64,000 bases of DNA from Timema cristinae (lineage: Eukaryota; Arthropoda; Insecta; Phasmatodea; Timematidae). The stretch spans positions 40,120,566 to 40,184,565 of the forward strand of contig JBCFYV010011164.1 of NCBI GenBank assembly GCA_039000515.1, read 5' to 3'. The notes beneath the pieces were generated by a model. That model saw only the letters and a program-made list of their open reading frames with translations. It had not been told where the DNA came from and ran no database searches. The stretch's first letter is position 1, and every line of letters begins with the position of its first letter. Position numbers and translations under genes: made by a program. Of this stretch, positions 1 to 18,763 are shown in pieces.

Positions 1-140
1 TTCCTCATTTTGGTATAAAAACCGCAGCAACAACTCTTAACCAGGTAGTGGATAACCTTTCCACCTCCAAATAAACTTCAAAGATTTAATATATTTGATT
101 TAGTTTTATTGGGGTTTTGTCTCATTAATTTATATTCCAA

Positions 141-545
141 CTCGAGTTGGGTTAAATCCACTATTTTATGAATTTGAATCTACAACTTACCTTTGAATCC
201 TGAATCCAAATCCTGGAAATAATTATAAACATAAGAGGAAATATAAATTATAATAGGATAATAGAAAATACAAATAGTGGCTAAATGTTAACATATTTTA
301 CTATAATCCTTTCATTATAACAAATTCATACATTTAGTTAAGTGTTAAATTACTGTTCTGGGGCTAAGTTGTGTTCATATTATAATTATGATTATTTTTG
401 AACTAACATTAGCACTATTAGATCTCTAAATCAAATTTCACTAAGAAATTGAAAAGATTTTTTTAATTATTTGAGTTTTGTATCTAAAATATTCTCAAAT
501 CCTCAAATCTTGAATATCCTTAGAGAGTTGAGAGCCTGTCACTAA
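141..545 (-). mobile_element. hAT-like MITE copy (TAGAGATGGG family) in ADH5 intron
   Basis: The stretch shares its end (GGGTTAAATCCACTATTTTA) and its inner sequence (tcagttaagtgttaaattac, ctggggc) with the copies at 1775, 8991 and 59179. The ends are diverged. It has no coding capacity. The rest of 1-675 is AT-rich intron in which I see nothing else. Confidence 0.65.
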
Positions 546-666
546 TTTAAACACTCCACAGGTAATTGTTTGGCTAACCCTCCTACTTTAAACCAAAATA
601 TTAATAATTAGTCATCCAAAAATATATTTATTGCTGATATTAATATATATATATATATTTTTTTAA

Positions 667-8434
<7,768 letters not shown>

Positions 8435-8525
8435 AGAAAAACTGAGTGAAACCCTACTGTTTCGGACATTTAAAATGGCTGTGTTCATTAAATAATAAAT
8501 AAGAAAAGGTTTGAGCTAGCAAACT
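8435..8525 (+). promoter_or_regulatory. ADH5 3' UTR with polyadenylation signal
   Basis: An AT-rich untranslated stretch follows the ADH5 stop. A canonical AATAAA lies at 8494-8499, about 60 bases after the stop, so cleavage is likely near 8510-8525. The transcript end itself is inferred. Confidence 0.7.
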
Positions 8526-8990
8526 GTAGCATGTATATTTTTAGGGACAGGCCCTTTAAAGCATTAAACCCCTTGAATCCTGAAGAATAATGGGTAGTTT
8601 GCAAATTTTTACTAAAAAATATATAGAGAGAGGTTTATTAAAGCTGAGTGGCAGTTAGCATAACTTTGTTTTAAGATGAATCTCAAAAAACTTTTCTGGT
8701 CATTAATTTGCCATTTAACTGTATGATAGAATAAATAACCAAAAGTATTAATAAAATTGGAAGTGAAAGAAAAAATCTTAACAGTAATAAAAACTTACCT
8801 GTCAAGTTATTTACCATGGTTTTAGTTCAAATTGGGGATTGATTTTTTTAATGAAGTTTCGGATTTGAAAAATGTGGATTCTCCCTCTAATATTTCTTTA
8901 GCACCAAGGTTTTAAACTAAGATATTTGATGTGATTTCACAGAAATATGCTGGTGAACACAGTAAAAATTGGTCAAAACACTATTCTCAA

Positions 8991-9405
8991 TAGAGATATT
9001 TCGAACCCACTATTTTATGAATCTGAATCACCAATTTATCTTTGATTTTCAAATCCAAATCTTGGAATAACTATGAACATAAGAGGAAATATAAGTATAA
9101 TATTAAAATATTAAATACAGTTAGTTACAAAACCATAACATCCTTTCTTATAATTCATTAATTATAACATTAATTCATTCAGTTAAGTGTTAAATTACTG
9201 GTCTGGGGCCTGGTTGTTAAGTCCATTCTATAATTTTTGTTAGTTCTGAACCATAAATATGAAGTATTAGAGCTCTAAAACAAATTTAATTTTGGAGGGT
9301 AAAAGATGAGAGTTTATTCCTAATTTTTAGTAGTTCAGTTTTCTTTGGGAATGTCTTTCAAATCTTTCAGAACTTTTTGAGTATCCTCAGTCACATTTTT
9401 CATAA
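8991..9405 (-). mobile_element. hAT-like MITE copy
   Basis: It starts TAGAGATATTTCGAACCCAC and continues with tgaacataagaggaaatata and agttaagtgttaaattactg, as in the 141-545 copy. The far end is poorly preserved. Confidence 0.65.
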
Positions 9406-9689
9406 ATTCTCTTTAAAAAAGAATTGTTGAACAAAAGTCTTAGATGCAAATGATATTGAAACACACAAAACTTCCAAACATTATAAATCATTATAAAGCA
9501 ATGCCAACAACTGGCATTTAAAAATCTCATAATTTTAAAACTCCCAACAAAAAAAAAGTGTCATCATAATATATATTTGTACACTTTGTTTATCCTCAAA
9601 GTTAACATGCCTATCTTGCGTGGTTCCACTCTTGTGCAACTTTTAATGTTAGGGCAAAGTTTAATTCATCTAGGTAATTTTCTACCTAT

Positions 9690-9810
9690 CAGGGTGGATG
9701 TAGTGGTAAGTTAGTGTTAACTATCTGCTATTCAAACTTTGGCACCCCAGGTCTGAGCCAAGCACACTAGCGCTAATAAGCTCTACCAGTAAAAAAAATG
9801 TTATTTATTA
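9690..9810 (+). repeat. Decayed tRNA-like SINE head
   Basis: GGGTGGATGTAGTGGTAAG resembles a tRNA 5' half with an A-box, and ccccaggtctgagcc is a weak B-box. The segment ends in an A-rich run near 9790. It is too diverged to be a working tRNA gene. Confidence 0.35.
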
Positions 9811-9889
9811 AAAAATAATATAATACCTAGTACTTATAATTTAAATTTGTAGGGTGAAAAAATATCGAATAAACAAATTAACATAATTG

Positions 9890-10130
9890 ATACCAGTGCT
9901 GGCGTCCAACACCTTAGCTCAGCCTGTCTGCCTACTGATCTAAGTGATCCCAGGTTAGATTCTGAGCATGACCAAAAATGTATCATTGATGAAAATATGG
10001 GGTTACCCTTTCACATTGATAAATGAATGGCCGGGGACTGGATGTTGTGCCTGTCCTAGTCTTGAGATAAGGCTTATGAAGCTACGATAGGCCTAGCCAG
10101 CCAGTAGTGGAAGAATATGACTAATAAAAA
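9890..10130 (+). repeat. Decayed tRNA-derived SINE
   Basis: It has an A-box-like TTAGCTCAGCCTGTCTG, then a B-box-like AGGTTAGATTCTGAG. A non-tRNA body (gccggggactggatgttg) follows, with an A-rich end near 10120. This head-body-tail order is typical of tRNA SINEs. There is only one copy in the window. Confidence 0.5.
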
Positions 10131-10942
10131 AAACTGACCCAGAACATAGGCTAGAAACTAATGGATATAAAAAAATATTCTCGTGCTGGTGGTTACACAG
10201 TCTAAAGTGAGTTTATAATTAGGGATAGGTCAATGCCGATCACCAATCATGTCGCAATCGTTTAAGCTTGGCACTTGGGAAGATAATTATTTTTAAGATT
10301 TAAACATGTCAAGATTGCAACATCTTATCTTTGTTGATGATAAAACAGAACCTTTGACCTATGAATAACTCTGCTAGTTTTTTTTTTTGTTACCACTTTC
10401 TAATTATTATTACTGTGAATTATTAATAATTTATGATCTCATTTCAGCTTTTTGTATCTGTCACAAAGGTTCTACCAAATGTATATCCCTTGTACACTTA
10501 ATACTCAGCATGTTCTCTCCTACCTAGTGCTTATTGATAGTGAAATGTGATATTGTCAATTGAGTTTCTCTTTTTCAAGAATAATGAGTTAATATTATCA
10601 GAACAGTGGCCACAGCATACATTGATTTCAGTTCATTCCTTCTACTGTAAAATTGCTAAATTTTCTTAATAATTTAAAATCTTTTATTTACAATTTTCAC
10701 AAACCATTATTAGAAAAGTGAAGTTAGTTGGAATGTGGTAGGGCCAGTGTTAAAGTTAATTATATTTCCGTTAACTTCAACTTTTTAATGTATACTTGTA
10801 TAAGCAAGCCTACAATATTGAACAAAATAAATAACATGCTTGAAAATATTACCTTTATCTCTTTAAGGAAAACCTTTTTTTTTAACTTTTTGAAGTATGT
10901 TTTGTTATTTATGGAAGAAGAACAGGAAAGTCTCATATAAAC

Positions 10943-11222
10943 ATTATTATTATTATTATTATTATTACTATTATTATTATTATTATTACTTACTACCTGT
11001 TTGGTTTATACACACTTACGCTAATGTGTAATGTTAGGGTGATTGTGTAATGAAATGAAAGACCAACAGTTTAATGTTGAATTCGAACCATGGTGGAAGC
11101 CTGGCATTCCACACATTCACAAGTTGTGATTAATACATGTCTTGTCAGAGGTGAAAGAAGAGTTTGGTAATCAGATAAATCTGTGCCAGGACCGGGGATT
11201 GAACCCAAACCCCCAGCACAAT
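10943..11222 (-). repeat. SINE-1 copy, 5'-truncated, with (AAT)n tail
   Basis: On the - strand it ends with the shared tail (ACCAAACAGGTAGTAAG-type) and an (AAT)n run at 10943-10990. The body matches the other SINE-1 copies (cctggcattccacacattca, ggtaatcagataaatctg). It stops at the B-box region, so the A-box end is missing. Confidence 0.8.
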
Positions 11223-11261
11223 AGAAACAAGAGAATGAACACAATATGGCTTTAACATTGA

Positions 11262-11400
11262 AAAGGAACACGGTTCACACTACATTACTACCACTAAAAA
11301 TGGTAATGAATGCCTCTTGGGAAAAAAAAGTTTTCCGGCCCAATCCCTTGGCCTAGATTTCATTCTTTCAGGAAGGAGTTTGAAATGCACAACACAATAT
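11262..11400. repeat. Two-copy dispersed repeat, first copy
   Basis: It shares acggttcacactacattac, a run of A, then ccaatccc and ggcctagatttcattctttc with 52432-52595. It has no frame or end structure I can define. Confidence 0.45.
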
Positions 11401-12409
11401 ATCTGTATTAATGATAATAAACCAAATAATAGACATAGGTGATCAGCAAATTAGCTGATTGGTTCAACCCCATTTAGAGCTAATGTATTTTGAACCTAAG
11501 AAGCTACCTTTGATTGTGAAACTAGTTTTTAATTATTTATCTCAACTTTTACTATTTCTGTTATTTTTAGTAATAGTTGGATGAAGTGTTTAGGCTATTC
11601 CTCTTACTTTGAACCATATTATTAAATGACTTGTGGTATTTTAAAATAAATGCCATCTTTTGACATTTGTTGGAACTCAAAACGCTTTAAATGAAGCCCT
11701 TCCAATTATATTTTATAATGGTTCTTTGGTGTCTTTTCTTAATTATGAAACATACCAGTGCTTTCATGACTTCTTGTTCAACAATTTTTTTTAAATAGTG
11801 CATTGGAAATAAATCTGAGCAAATTATTAGCTGGTTATTTGAGTGTGTAAGGAGAGGTGGTAAATGGGTTTCATTCCAATCTTGCATGCAATATACAGCC
11901 ATTTCAGCCTAATATACAAGATGAATAAGAAAAATATATTATGTAAATTATCTTAAGACTGTAAAAATTTAAATATGGATTTGTAATCTGTTATATAATA
12001 TGTTTTGATAAAAGTTATACAATAATCATTATAATAAAGGCTGGTTTATTTTAAATACAACTGTTGGAAATTATTTGTGGGTATTATGATTACCATTATT
12101 CATGCTCATCACTATAGAGATCATTAACTTCTGAAGTGTGATTTATCATTTAATGAAACCCTTCCATAGGGTTTTCTAGTGGAATGGTTCAAGCCTGTAA
12201 ATGCATTACAAATTATTGATTACATCTCACTCACTTCACAAGTGGCTGATAAAGACAACATACACGCTAGAGAGGGTAATGTGAAATGTTTTGTCAACTT
12301 TTACAAAAATAGGATATACAAGAAAGATTAGTTTTTAACTTTTAGTTTTGTCTCTTTATTTAGATTTTTAAAAACACATAACTGAAAGCCTTAGGCACAT
12401 TTATTTTTT

Positions 12410-12780
12410 CACAGAAAACCATACCTGTGTTCATTGCGTCTAAGTGTCATTCTTGAAATAGACTGGAATGCTTGTGACTGAGAGGTCAAGGTTCGGATCT
12501 CAGCCGGGTTGCCTTGAAGGTATTTAAAACATGGTTTATCACCTTTTCCATCATCCCAACACACTGAGGCTAGTGGATTTTTTGATTGGTTTTCTATGTT
12601 AATATTTATCTCATGGCAGAGGGTGTTGTTAGAAACCATCTCCTTTTAGGGCAATATTGCTTACTCAGTAGACCAAGTGTTTGATCTTTAACAGTGTGTA
12701 TTGGGGATGATGCAATACATATGATTATCCATTCTTAGGGCAAATTTCTATTAAATTCGCCCTCACCCTGTTTTAATGGG
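12410..12780 (+). repeat. Possible decayed tRNA-like SINE
   Basis: AGGTCAAGGTTCGGATCTCA contains a good B-box (GGTTCGGATCT), but the A-box upstream is weak. A non-tRNA body follows. This is one copy only. Open frames across it show no family similarity. Confidence 0.35.
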
Positions 12781-13357
12781 TTTACTAGTTTACATTTTGG
12801 ATGGCAAGAACTTAAGACTGAATTGTTTCATAGAACTAAAAAAAAATAATTGTGTCTGCATCTCACTACCTCTTCAGGTTGTACATATTTAATTTATTTG
12901 TACATTGCTGTATTATTTATTTTTAAATGAAAGGGGGTGAGGTTTTATTTTAGATGGATCATTCTGAAGGCCCTTGAAAAAAAAAGCCCAATTATTAGTG
13001 TTGTGTGTGTTGAACATTTTAAGACTGCCACTAACCTTGACATTAAAGAGATTTTTTTTAAATTGAACGCAACACATTACATTTCTGATTTTTTTTCCCC
13101 TAAAATACACAGAATATACTTACTTATCTACTATAATAAACGTGTGAATGTAAATAAATAACAAATTCATAGTAAACTTCACTTCTCTCAAGACCTCCAG
13201 GTGTCTTATAGGACTCACATACTGAAGTAGAACGCTGGACACGCGTATACACCGGGAGCTATTGCTATTTAAATAATGTGATTAACAAGTGTAATTGTTG
13301 AGATGTATTTAGAAAGTGCAATTTAGCATGATCCATGAATAATTATCACATGTATTA

Positions 13358-13860
13358 AAGTGTGTTCAGAAAGTTGCTGTGCACCTAGGCTACAGAATGC
13401 GGCACTTGTAATGCTTGTGAGATGTTTCTTGTGTACGCAATTTATAAGTTATCACGCATGCAGGGGTGATCATGATATAATGCTGATTTTGCTGCTCCCC
13501 ACATAAAAAGTCTGGGAATAGGATTCTGTGGGCGATAGGGGTCATAAATTTTTAGAGATGAGCCTTTCTCTGAAAATCTCATTCAAAAGTTTCATAGAGT
13601 TAGATGTGTGAACAGTAGCACCCTCTTGTTGAAACCAAGAGTAGGTGACTTCTTCCTCGAGTTGGCCGATGAAACTGTAGAGCTGTCACTGTTCACCGTT
13701 TCTTCAAAGAGTAAAGGGGCCAAAAATATGCCGTCTAGATAGCGCAACCCACACGCCAAGTTTCTGGTCATGCAACAGTGTTTCATACACATCGTGAGGA
13801 TTCTCAGACGTCCACAGTCTTGTGTTTTTATTTTTAAGGTAGCAGTTAAATGCTTCACTC
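13358..13860 (-). pseudogene. mariner/Tc1-like transposase relic
   Basis: Read on the - strand in several broken frames it shows WVALSRRHIFGPF, then a FFEETVN-type block, YSWFQQEGATVHTSN and LLNEIFRERLISKNL. This is the order of motifs in mariner-type transposases, including the second catalytic Asp block near WFQQ-GA. At 13358-13380 the sequence GTGTTCAGAAAGTTGCTGTG looks like the terminal repeat at the 3' end of the element. The N-terminal part and the other terminus were not found. It has stops and frameshifts, so it is dead. Confidence 0.7.
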
Positions 13861-15500
13861 AAACACACTATATTCTAGCCTGGTGAATGTTCAGAAAACT
13901 TTTATTCACTCACCTACCCTCTGTGCCATCCACTTCCTATTTCTTGGAAGAACGTTCTCTTACAATAGGCAACAATAACATTACAGAATACCTCGAGCAC
14001 TGTTTACACTTTGCAGACCATTTAGACATGAAAAAAAGAGAATGTTGAACTTTATATATAATCTTATTGTTAGCGTTTATCTTTTTATTGCTGTGTCATG
14101 CTACTTGAACAGGTTATATGCATATATTACAATTACCACCGGAATTTGAACCCCGATCCTGCCCGTCATCACTAAGCCAGTCGAACAGTGAGACCATAGA
14201 CCATTGACGCGAGTTTTTCTATGTTTGAAATGACACATTACACTTCTCCAACCAAATTGTACATCTTTGTTACATAAAAAATCAAATTAATTAGTTGATT
14301 AAAAAATGTAGAATATAATATATACACCAAATACAATTTCTAGTTAAATTTTGTTCATGTAATCATTATTAATCAATTTTAATTGAATAGATCCTTAATA
14401 ATCCCCCAAATAAAGTAATATTGCAAAATAAAAAAAACAGGTTTATGCACAGGGGAAAGGGTGGAGAGGGGAGGTAATAATTATTACTAACTTCCATTAG
14501 ATGACTAAGACATTTGACTAATTTTAACCATTACTGGTACCTTCCAACTGATTCTTGTGATAATATATTAAACTAGAATGTTAATAATTTCAGACTCAAC
14601 AAATAACACAAACAATATTCTAGTATCCATTCCAAACTATTCAGCTGTCCATAAACAAACAAGCTTGATCCACACGTTCGCTGGAAAATAGAAAGAATCT
14701 GCACAGTAATTCACACATTTTAAGTTGACCTATGATGCATTGCAATGTTTTAAAACAACTGAATATTAACATATTTGATTTGATAGTGGATAAACATACA
14801 TTTTAGATCATTATTTCTATTGATGTTGACAAATTATAATGCTGTGTCATGGTACAATCCAATATATTGATACACACATTTTACATTAACGAGTTATTAT
14901 TTCAAATCTCCTCACAACGGCTAACTAAGTTGTCTGCTGTAGAGCGCATGCGTTGACAAATGCACATGCGCACTAATTTGAGATGGTTGGTTCTTCTCTG
15001 CCTAACATCTCGAGCAGAGCGGACAAAGTAGAGAATAGTTAAACTTCAGCAGAACAGCTTCCGCCAATTAAGTGTAAATCTTGTGATTGGCTTAGAGATC
15101 GTCATATGACAAGTTTCTGTTCTGTACTAGTTTTATGGTGAACATGTGAATCCACAATAAATATTTCCAGGGAAGAGCTTAAAATTTTAATTGATATTGT
15201 CAGTAGGTTTTTCCGATCAAATATAAGTCTACCCATATCCATGTTGTTTTTTATTTACTACCCGTTTGGCACATTAATCGTTTTAGGTAAAGCAGTTCTA
15301 CACCTATCACTTAATACCAATGGTATAACAACATTGTTATTGTTACTAAATACTCAAAAAAATACCTCAGCTGGTTTTATTTTTTATAAGTTTTCTTTAT
15401 TTACAAGTATTTATTCAAATAAGCTTTTGAAACATTTTTAGTTTAATATCTTTTTGCAGATAAGGTTTTAGAATTAAGATTGATAGTTTGCAAATATTTT
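13861..15500. other. Intergenic AT-rich stretch with a promoter-like patch
   Basis: It contains a weak tRNA-like segment near 14130-14215 (reverse strand, B-box-like GGTTCAAATTCC). It also holds a CpG-bearing patch at about 14890-15130, listed separately. Otherwise I see nothing. Confidence 0.6.
14890..15130. promoter_or_regulatory. Promoter-like patch with NRF-1-like and CCAAT-like sites
   Basis: Within AT-rich surroundings it has two RCGCATGCGY-like palindromes (gagcgcatgcgttg near 14942, cacatgcgcact near 14965). It also has a CCAAT in reverse (gattggc near 15098) and ccgccaat near 15061. Such clusters mark housekeeping promoters in animals. No coding exon could be tied to it, so it could equally be the 5' end of an old element. 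Confidence 0.3.
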
Positions 15501-15544
15501 AATTCTACAACTTATTCCATTTTTACAACTTTATCACACACTAA

Positions 15545-17010
15545 CTCCCGTAAAAAATTTTTACTTAAATCCATGTGTTTCAATCTTTTGGATTCCCACT
15601 TCTCAAGAAACTTGATTGCAGACTAGGTGTCCTCATAAATGGTGAGCACTTTGGGGTTAGTTCCCAGTTATAGTAGTGGATTGCGTAGCCACAGGACATC
15701 AGTACAGACATTAGAAAGAGAAATAAATTTTGTCTCACAGGTACCAAGGCAATAAATAGGCTGTTTTCTAGATTCTAGGATACAGTTTTAGAAGAAATCC
15801 GGATCTTGACTTGCGACTGGAACCGTTAACCTAATCTGCATATGATATATTAGGGGTGTTCTGTCTTCTTTAAGAAATTGGAAAGCTAGTTGTAAAGTTC
15901 CCTGTAAAGAGTGAAGAATACACTTTTGTGGCTCCTAGTGAGTGTTGGTTGCACAACTTTTAAACTTGCTGAAATAATAGACAAAAACTCAGGCAGGTCT
16001 GGTGTATAACATTAAGTGCATCAAACTGCCTATAAGCTTTCTATACGGCTTTATACAACTAAATAAGATGATCCTCCATCATCAATAGGGGATTTAGGCT
16101 CCATTGGTGTTTCAGCGATTTTGCAATTTTACATGATGACTATGCATAAAAGTGTTTTTGATCTAAGACAGTTGACTTACATAGGCCTAAATACCATCAT
16201 TTTTTATTCAAGTTTCATTCCAATGAAAAAGTGTTATCTAGATCTTGTATGTCGAATCTAGCCTGTGCTAGATTCGACATGAAATATTTGCTGCTTTGAT
16301 CTTGCCGAGAGGCTGTACACGAGTATTGCTGATGGTCAAATCACCGACAAAGATAAGATTATGGTATCACCAACAACATGTAGGCACAGACATGGGTCAT
16401 TCTGCAATGGTTGAAAACAGTGATCTAAGGAAAGTGGCAAGGCACTTTTTCCAACCTATGGGTGCCTTCTTGGGACCATATAATGGTTTCTTGAGTTTAC
16501 AAAAAAAAATGAAAAACAAGGGGGTTTTTGCATGTAGACTTCTCTGGATAAGTTTCTGTGGAAAGAATATGTGTTCTTTAGATCTACATATGTGCAATGC
16601 ATGTAAATCTTCTCATTTGATGACTATCATTGTTCTCAGAGTAGTCATAGGTCCTACAGGGGCATAGGTTTCAGTGTAGTTGAAACCTTTCCTCTGTTGA
16701 CAACCTTTTACCCCGCCATGCCTTATAACAATGCTTATTTTCATTCTTATCTCGCTTGATGCTGAAAACCCTGCAATAGGACATGGCCTTCTTACCAGGT
16801 GAGTAGTGGAGTTGATTCAGGTGTCAATTATCATGAGGGAATTCATTTTCTCTTCTGCAGCTAGTCGCCAGTTCCTCTCATCAGGTCTTCCTGTGACGAC
16901 ATCGAAATCTTTAGGAAAATCATTGAGAGAGCGTCCTACATCCAGAAAAAATGCCACATAAGCTTTCAAATATCTTGGTTTCACGTGTGGTTATGAGCTA
17001 ATCACTTGAA
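15545..17010 (-). pseudogene. Ty1/copia-type pol relic (reverse transcriptase and RNase H region)
   Basis: Read on the - strand from high to low coordinates in broken frames: RPDERNWRLAAEEKMNSL (about 16835-16900), ETYAPVGPMTTLRTM (about 16620-16670), KLKKPLYGPKKAPIGWKK (about 16450-16505), FVGDLTI (about 16340), IGSLMHLMLYTRPA (about 15990-16060) and IYEDT-SAIKFLEKWESKR (about 15580-15650). This is the copia pol order: N-terminal RT, RT core, the D-D box region reduced to GDL, then RNase H. Many stops and shifts are present. LTRs, integrase and gag are not visible. The copy is inactive. Confidence 0.85.
16249..16280. repeat. Perfect 14-bp hairpin inside the copia relic
   Basis: ATGTCGAATCTAGC, then the loop CTGT, then the exact reverse complement GCTAGATTCGACAT. 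It interrupts the relic's reading frame region. Confidence 0.8.
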
Positions 17011-17165
17011 GTCTTTGCCTAGTATTTATTTATTGAACAATGATAAATACTGGCTAATTTTTTTATTTACACTTCACTAAGTTTTATTGAATACTATAGA
17101 AAATCCTAAAACTTGAGATTTGGCCTAGTAGTCAACACAACACAATCTTGGGGTTAAAAGATATA

Positions 17166-17960
17166 CAGTAAAACCAGTCTTAATACGGAACTCGATGGGA
17201 CCCAAACAAAATTTCGTTTTGGCAGGTTTTTGTTTTATACAGGTGAATTAAAAAAAAAAATTTTTAATGCAGTAGTACAAAATTATAATTAACTAGGGTA
17301 AACAATTTTATATACAGTACAAATATAGTAAAGATTATAAACAAAAGTCATTAGTACATTTCTTCATTACCATGTACACTAGTCCTTTAGTTCCGGCCTA
17401 GTTCTCCCACATGTCCATCAAAGTAGGCTGTTTTGTTGTCTTCTGGATAAAAGCCTTCTGAATCTTCTCCATAGCTTCCTGCATTAACGCCATCAGCTTC
17501 AGAAAGTTTTTGAATGCAGCAAATTCCTCAAAGTACTCACTCACTGCACACAGAGCCTCATAATAGGTCTTGATCTTCAAATCCTCTATAGTTTGTCCGC
17601 TGTAACTCTCTTCATCAATGTTTACGCTATAATATTCTTGGTCAGCTGGGTCACTCTGTACCAGATCCGCTGCTTTTTCAACCCCTTCGGTGCGGAGATG
17701 CTTGTCGAAAGAAAGAACAGCCTTAGCATCAATGCCCAGGTGTCCTCTTCTCAACAGGGCAACAAGTTTTTGTAGGGGTTGGCTGTCCTCAACATCATCA
17801 GCCTTCTCAATATTTCTAAAGCCTGCTTTTGAAGGCATTTCCGAACAGTGTCGGGACGTATCTGTCATGCTGCAGCATTTCTAACAGTTATTTTCTTAGT
17901 GAGTCGACATTTCCCTTGTTGTAAAATTCCGTTTCCGTGTTAGGGAGGTTTCAATTTTAT
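17166..17960 (-). mobile_element. Tigger-like (pogo superfamily) deletion derivative
   Basis: A TA precedes CAGTAAAACCAGTCTTAATA at 17166, a typical Tigger terminus, followed by CGGAACTCGATGGGACCC. Near 17930-17955, ttccgtgttagggaggttt looks like a diverged partner on the other side. Only the C-terminal part of a transposase remains between (17398-17868). Confidence 0.65.
17398..17868 (-). pseudogene. C-terminal fragment of Tigger/CENP-B-like transposase
   Basis: A 156-residue open frame with helical, acidic content and repeated hydrophobic spacing (ALCAVSEYFEEFAAF, LMALMQEAMEKIQKAF), ending KQPTLMDMWEN. Tigger transposases usually end with a leucine-rich helical tail and a short TI-DF-type C-terminus, which this matches. 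There is no helix-turn-helix or DDE domain, so it is not a full gene. It could be read as a small host gene, but the flanking Tigger terminus argues against that. Confidence 0.6.
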
Positions 17961-18474
17961 ACATGCTGTTTCACATAGTAAATGTAACAGGAATGAAATA
18001 TTTTGTCCATTTTCACGGGTTTTCGTTATATACAAGTTGGAACCATTAAATAATGGAATGCAATATTTTTCTTCATAATTCATGGTGGCCAATATGGCTT
18101 CTTGTTTTATATATCTTTTATAACCATTTAAAATAAAAATTTAAAAAAATTATATAAATCAACAGTCATACACATTTGACATTTCATTTAGAGGCATTTA
18201 CGGTTCGGATACACTATTGAGAATCCCTACCTATGTGATGTTATTGTAACGTTATTTGTGTCTCTCTTTAAGCCAGTAGCCTTATCTTCCTCTACATATA
18301 AGGCTGCCACCCCAAGTAATGGCTCTATAGCAAATATTTTTTATAAAAACATGAGAGCAAAGGTTATGAATATGAAACCCCATCTTGGATCTGTTACTGG
18401 CCAATACTTGACCACCATATTACCACCTACTGATATGTTGTCAATGACACAGTCGTGGCAGCTTCTGTAATCAA
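17961..18474. other. No gene recognised
   Basis: AT-rich DNA with a chance open frame at 18258-18470 (+) that resembles no family I know and lacks flanking gene signals. Confidence 0.6.
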
Positions 18475-18483
18475 GAGTGTGCA

Positions 18484-18754
18484 TGGTCTAGGGGTAAGGT
18501 GTTGGACTTCTATGCTGGCGTCCAGGGTTCAATCCTTGGTCCCGGCACAGATTTATCTGATTACCAAACCCTTCCTACACCTCTGACAAGACATCTTGCG
18601 AATGTGGGGAATGCCAGGCCTCCACCGTGGTTCTGATTCCACGTTAAACTGTGGGTCCTCCATTTCATCTCACATTCACCCTACCATTGCACATTAGCGT
18701 AAGTGCGTATAACCTGAACGGGTAGTAAGGCGCGGTGCTAATAATAATAATAAT
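18484..18754 (+). repeat. SINE-1 copy with perfect target duplication
   Basis: The tRNA-like head has the A-box TGGTCTAGGGG and B-box GGTTCAATCCT. The body has ccaggcctccaccgtggttc. The tail is CGTATAACCTGAACGGGTAG followed by (AAT)n. The 9-bp GAGTGTGCA flanks both sides (18475-18483 and 18755-18763), the footprint of LINE-mediated insertion. Confidence 0.9.
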
Positions 18755-18763
18755 GAGTGTGCA

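Larger units (their letters stand above)
8530..13350. other. Intergenic region between ADH5 and the mariner relic
   Basis: There is no host gene here. It holds a hAT-like MITE (8991-9405), two decayed tRNA-like SINEs (about 9690-9810, 9890-10130), a SINE-1 copy (10943-11222), a two-copy repeat (11262-11400) and a decayed tRNA-like element (about 12410-12780). The remainder is AT-rich without recognisable content, and its short open frames show no codon or family signal. Confidence 0.75.

Noticed and set aside
16296..16667. 123-residue + strand open frame
   Set aside because: The - strand carries copia reverse-transcriptase motifs across the same bases.
18258..18470. 70-residue open frame as a small gene
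   Set aside because: It has no similarity, splice context or promoter, and its length is within chance expectation for this window.
18484..18560. Possible functional tRNA gene
   Set aside because: A and B boxes are present, but the cloverleaf does not close and the sequence continues into a SINE body with target duplications.
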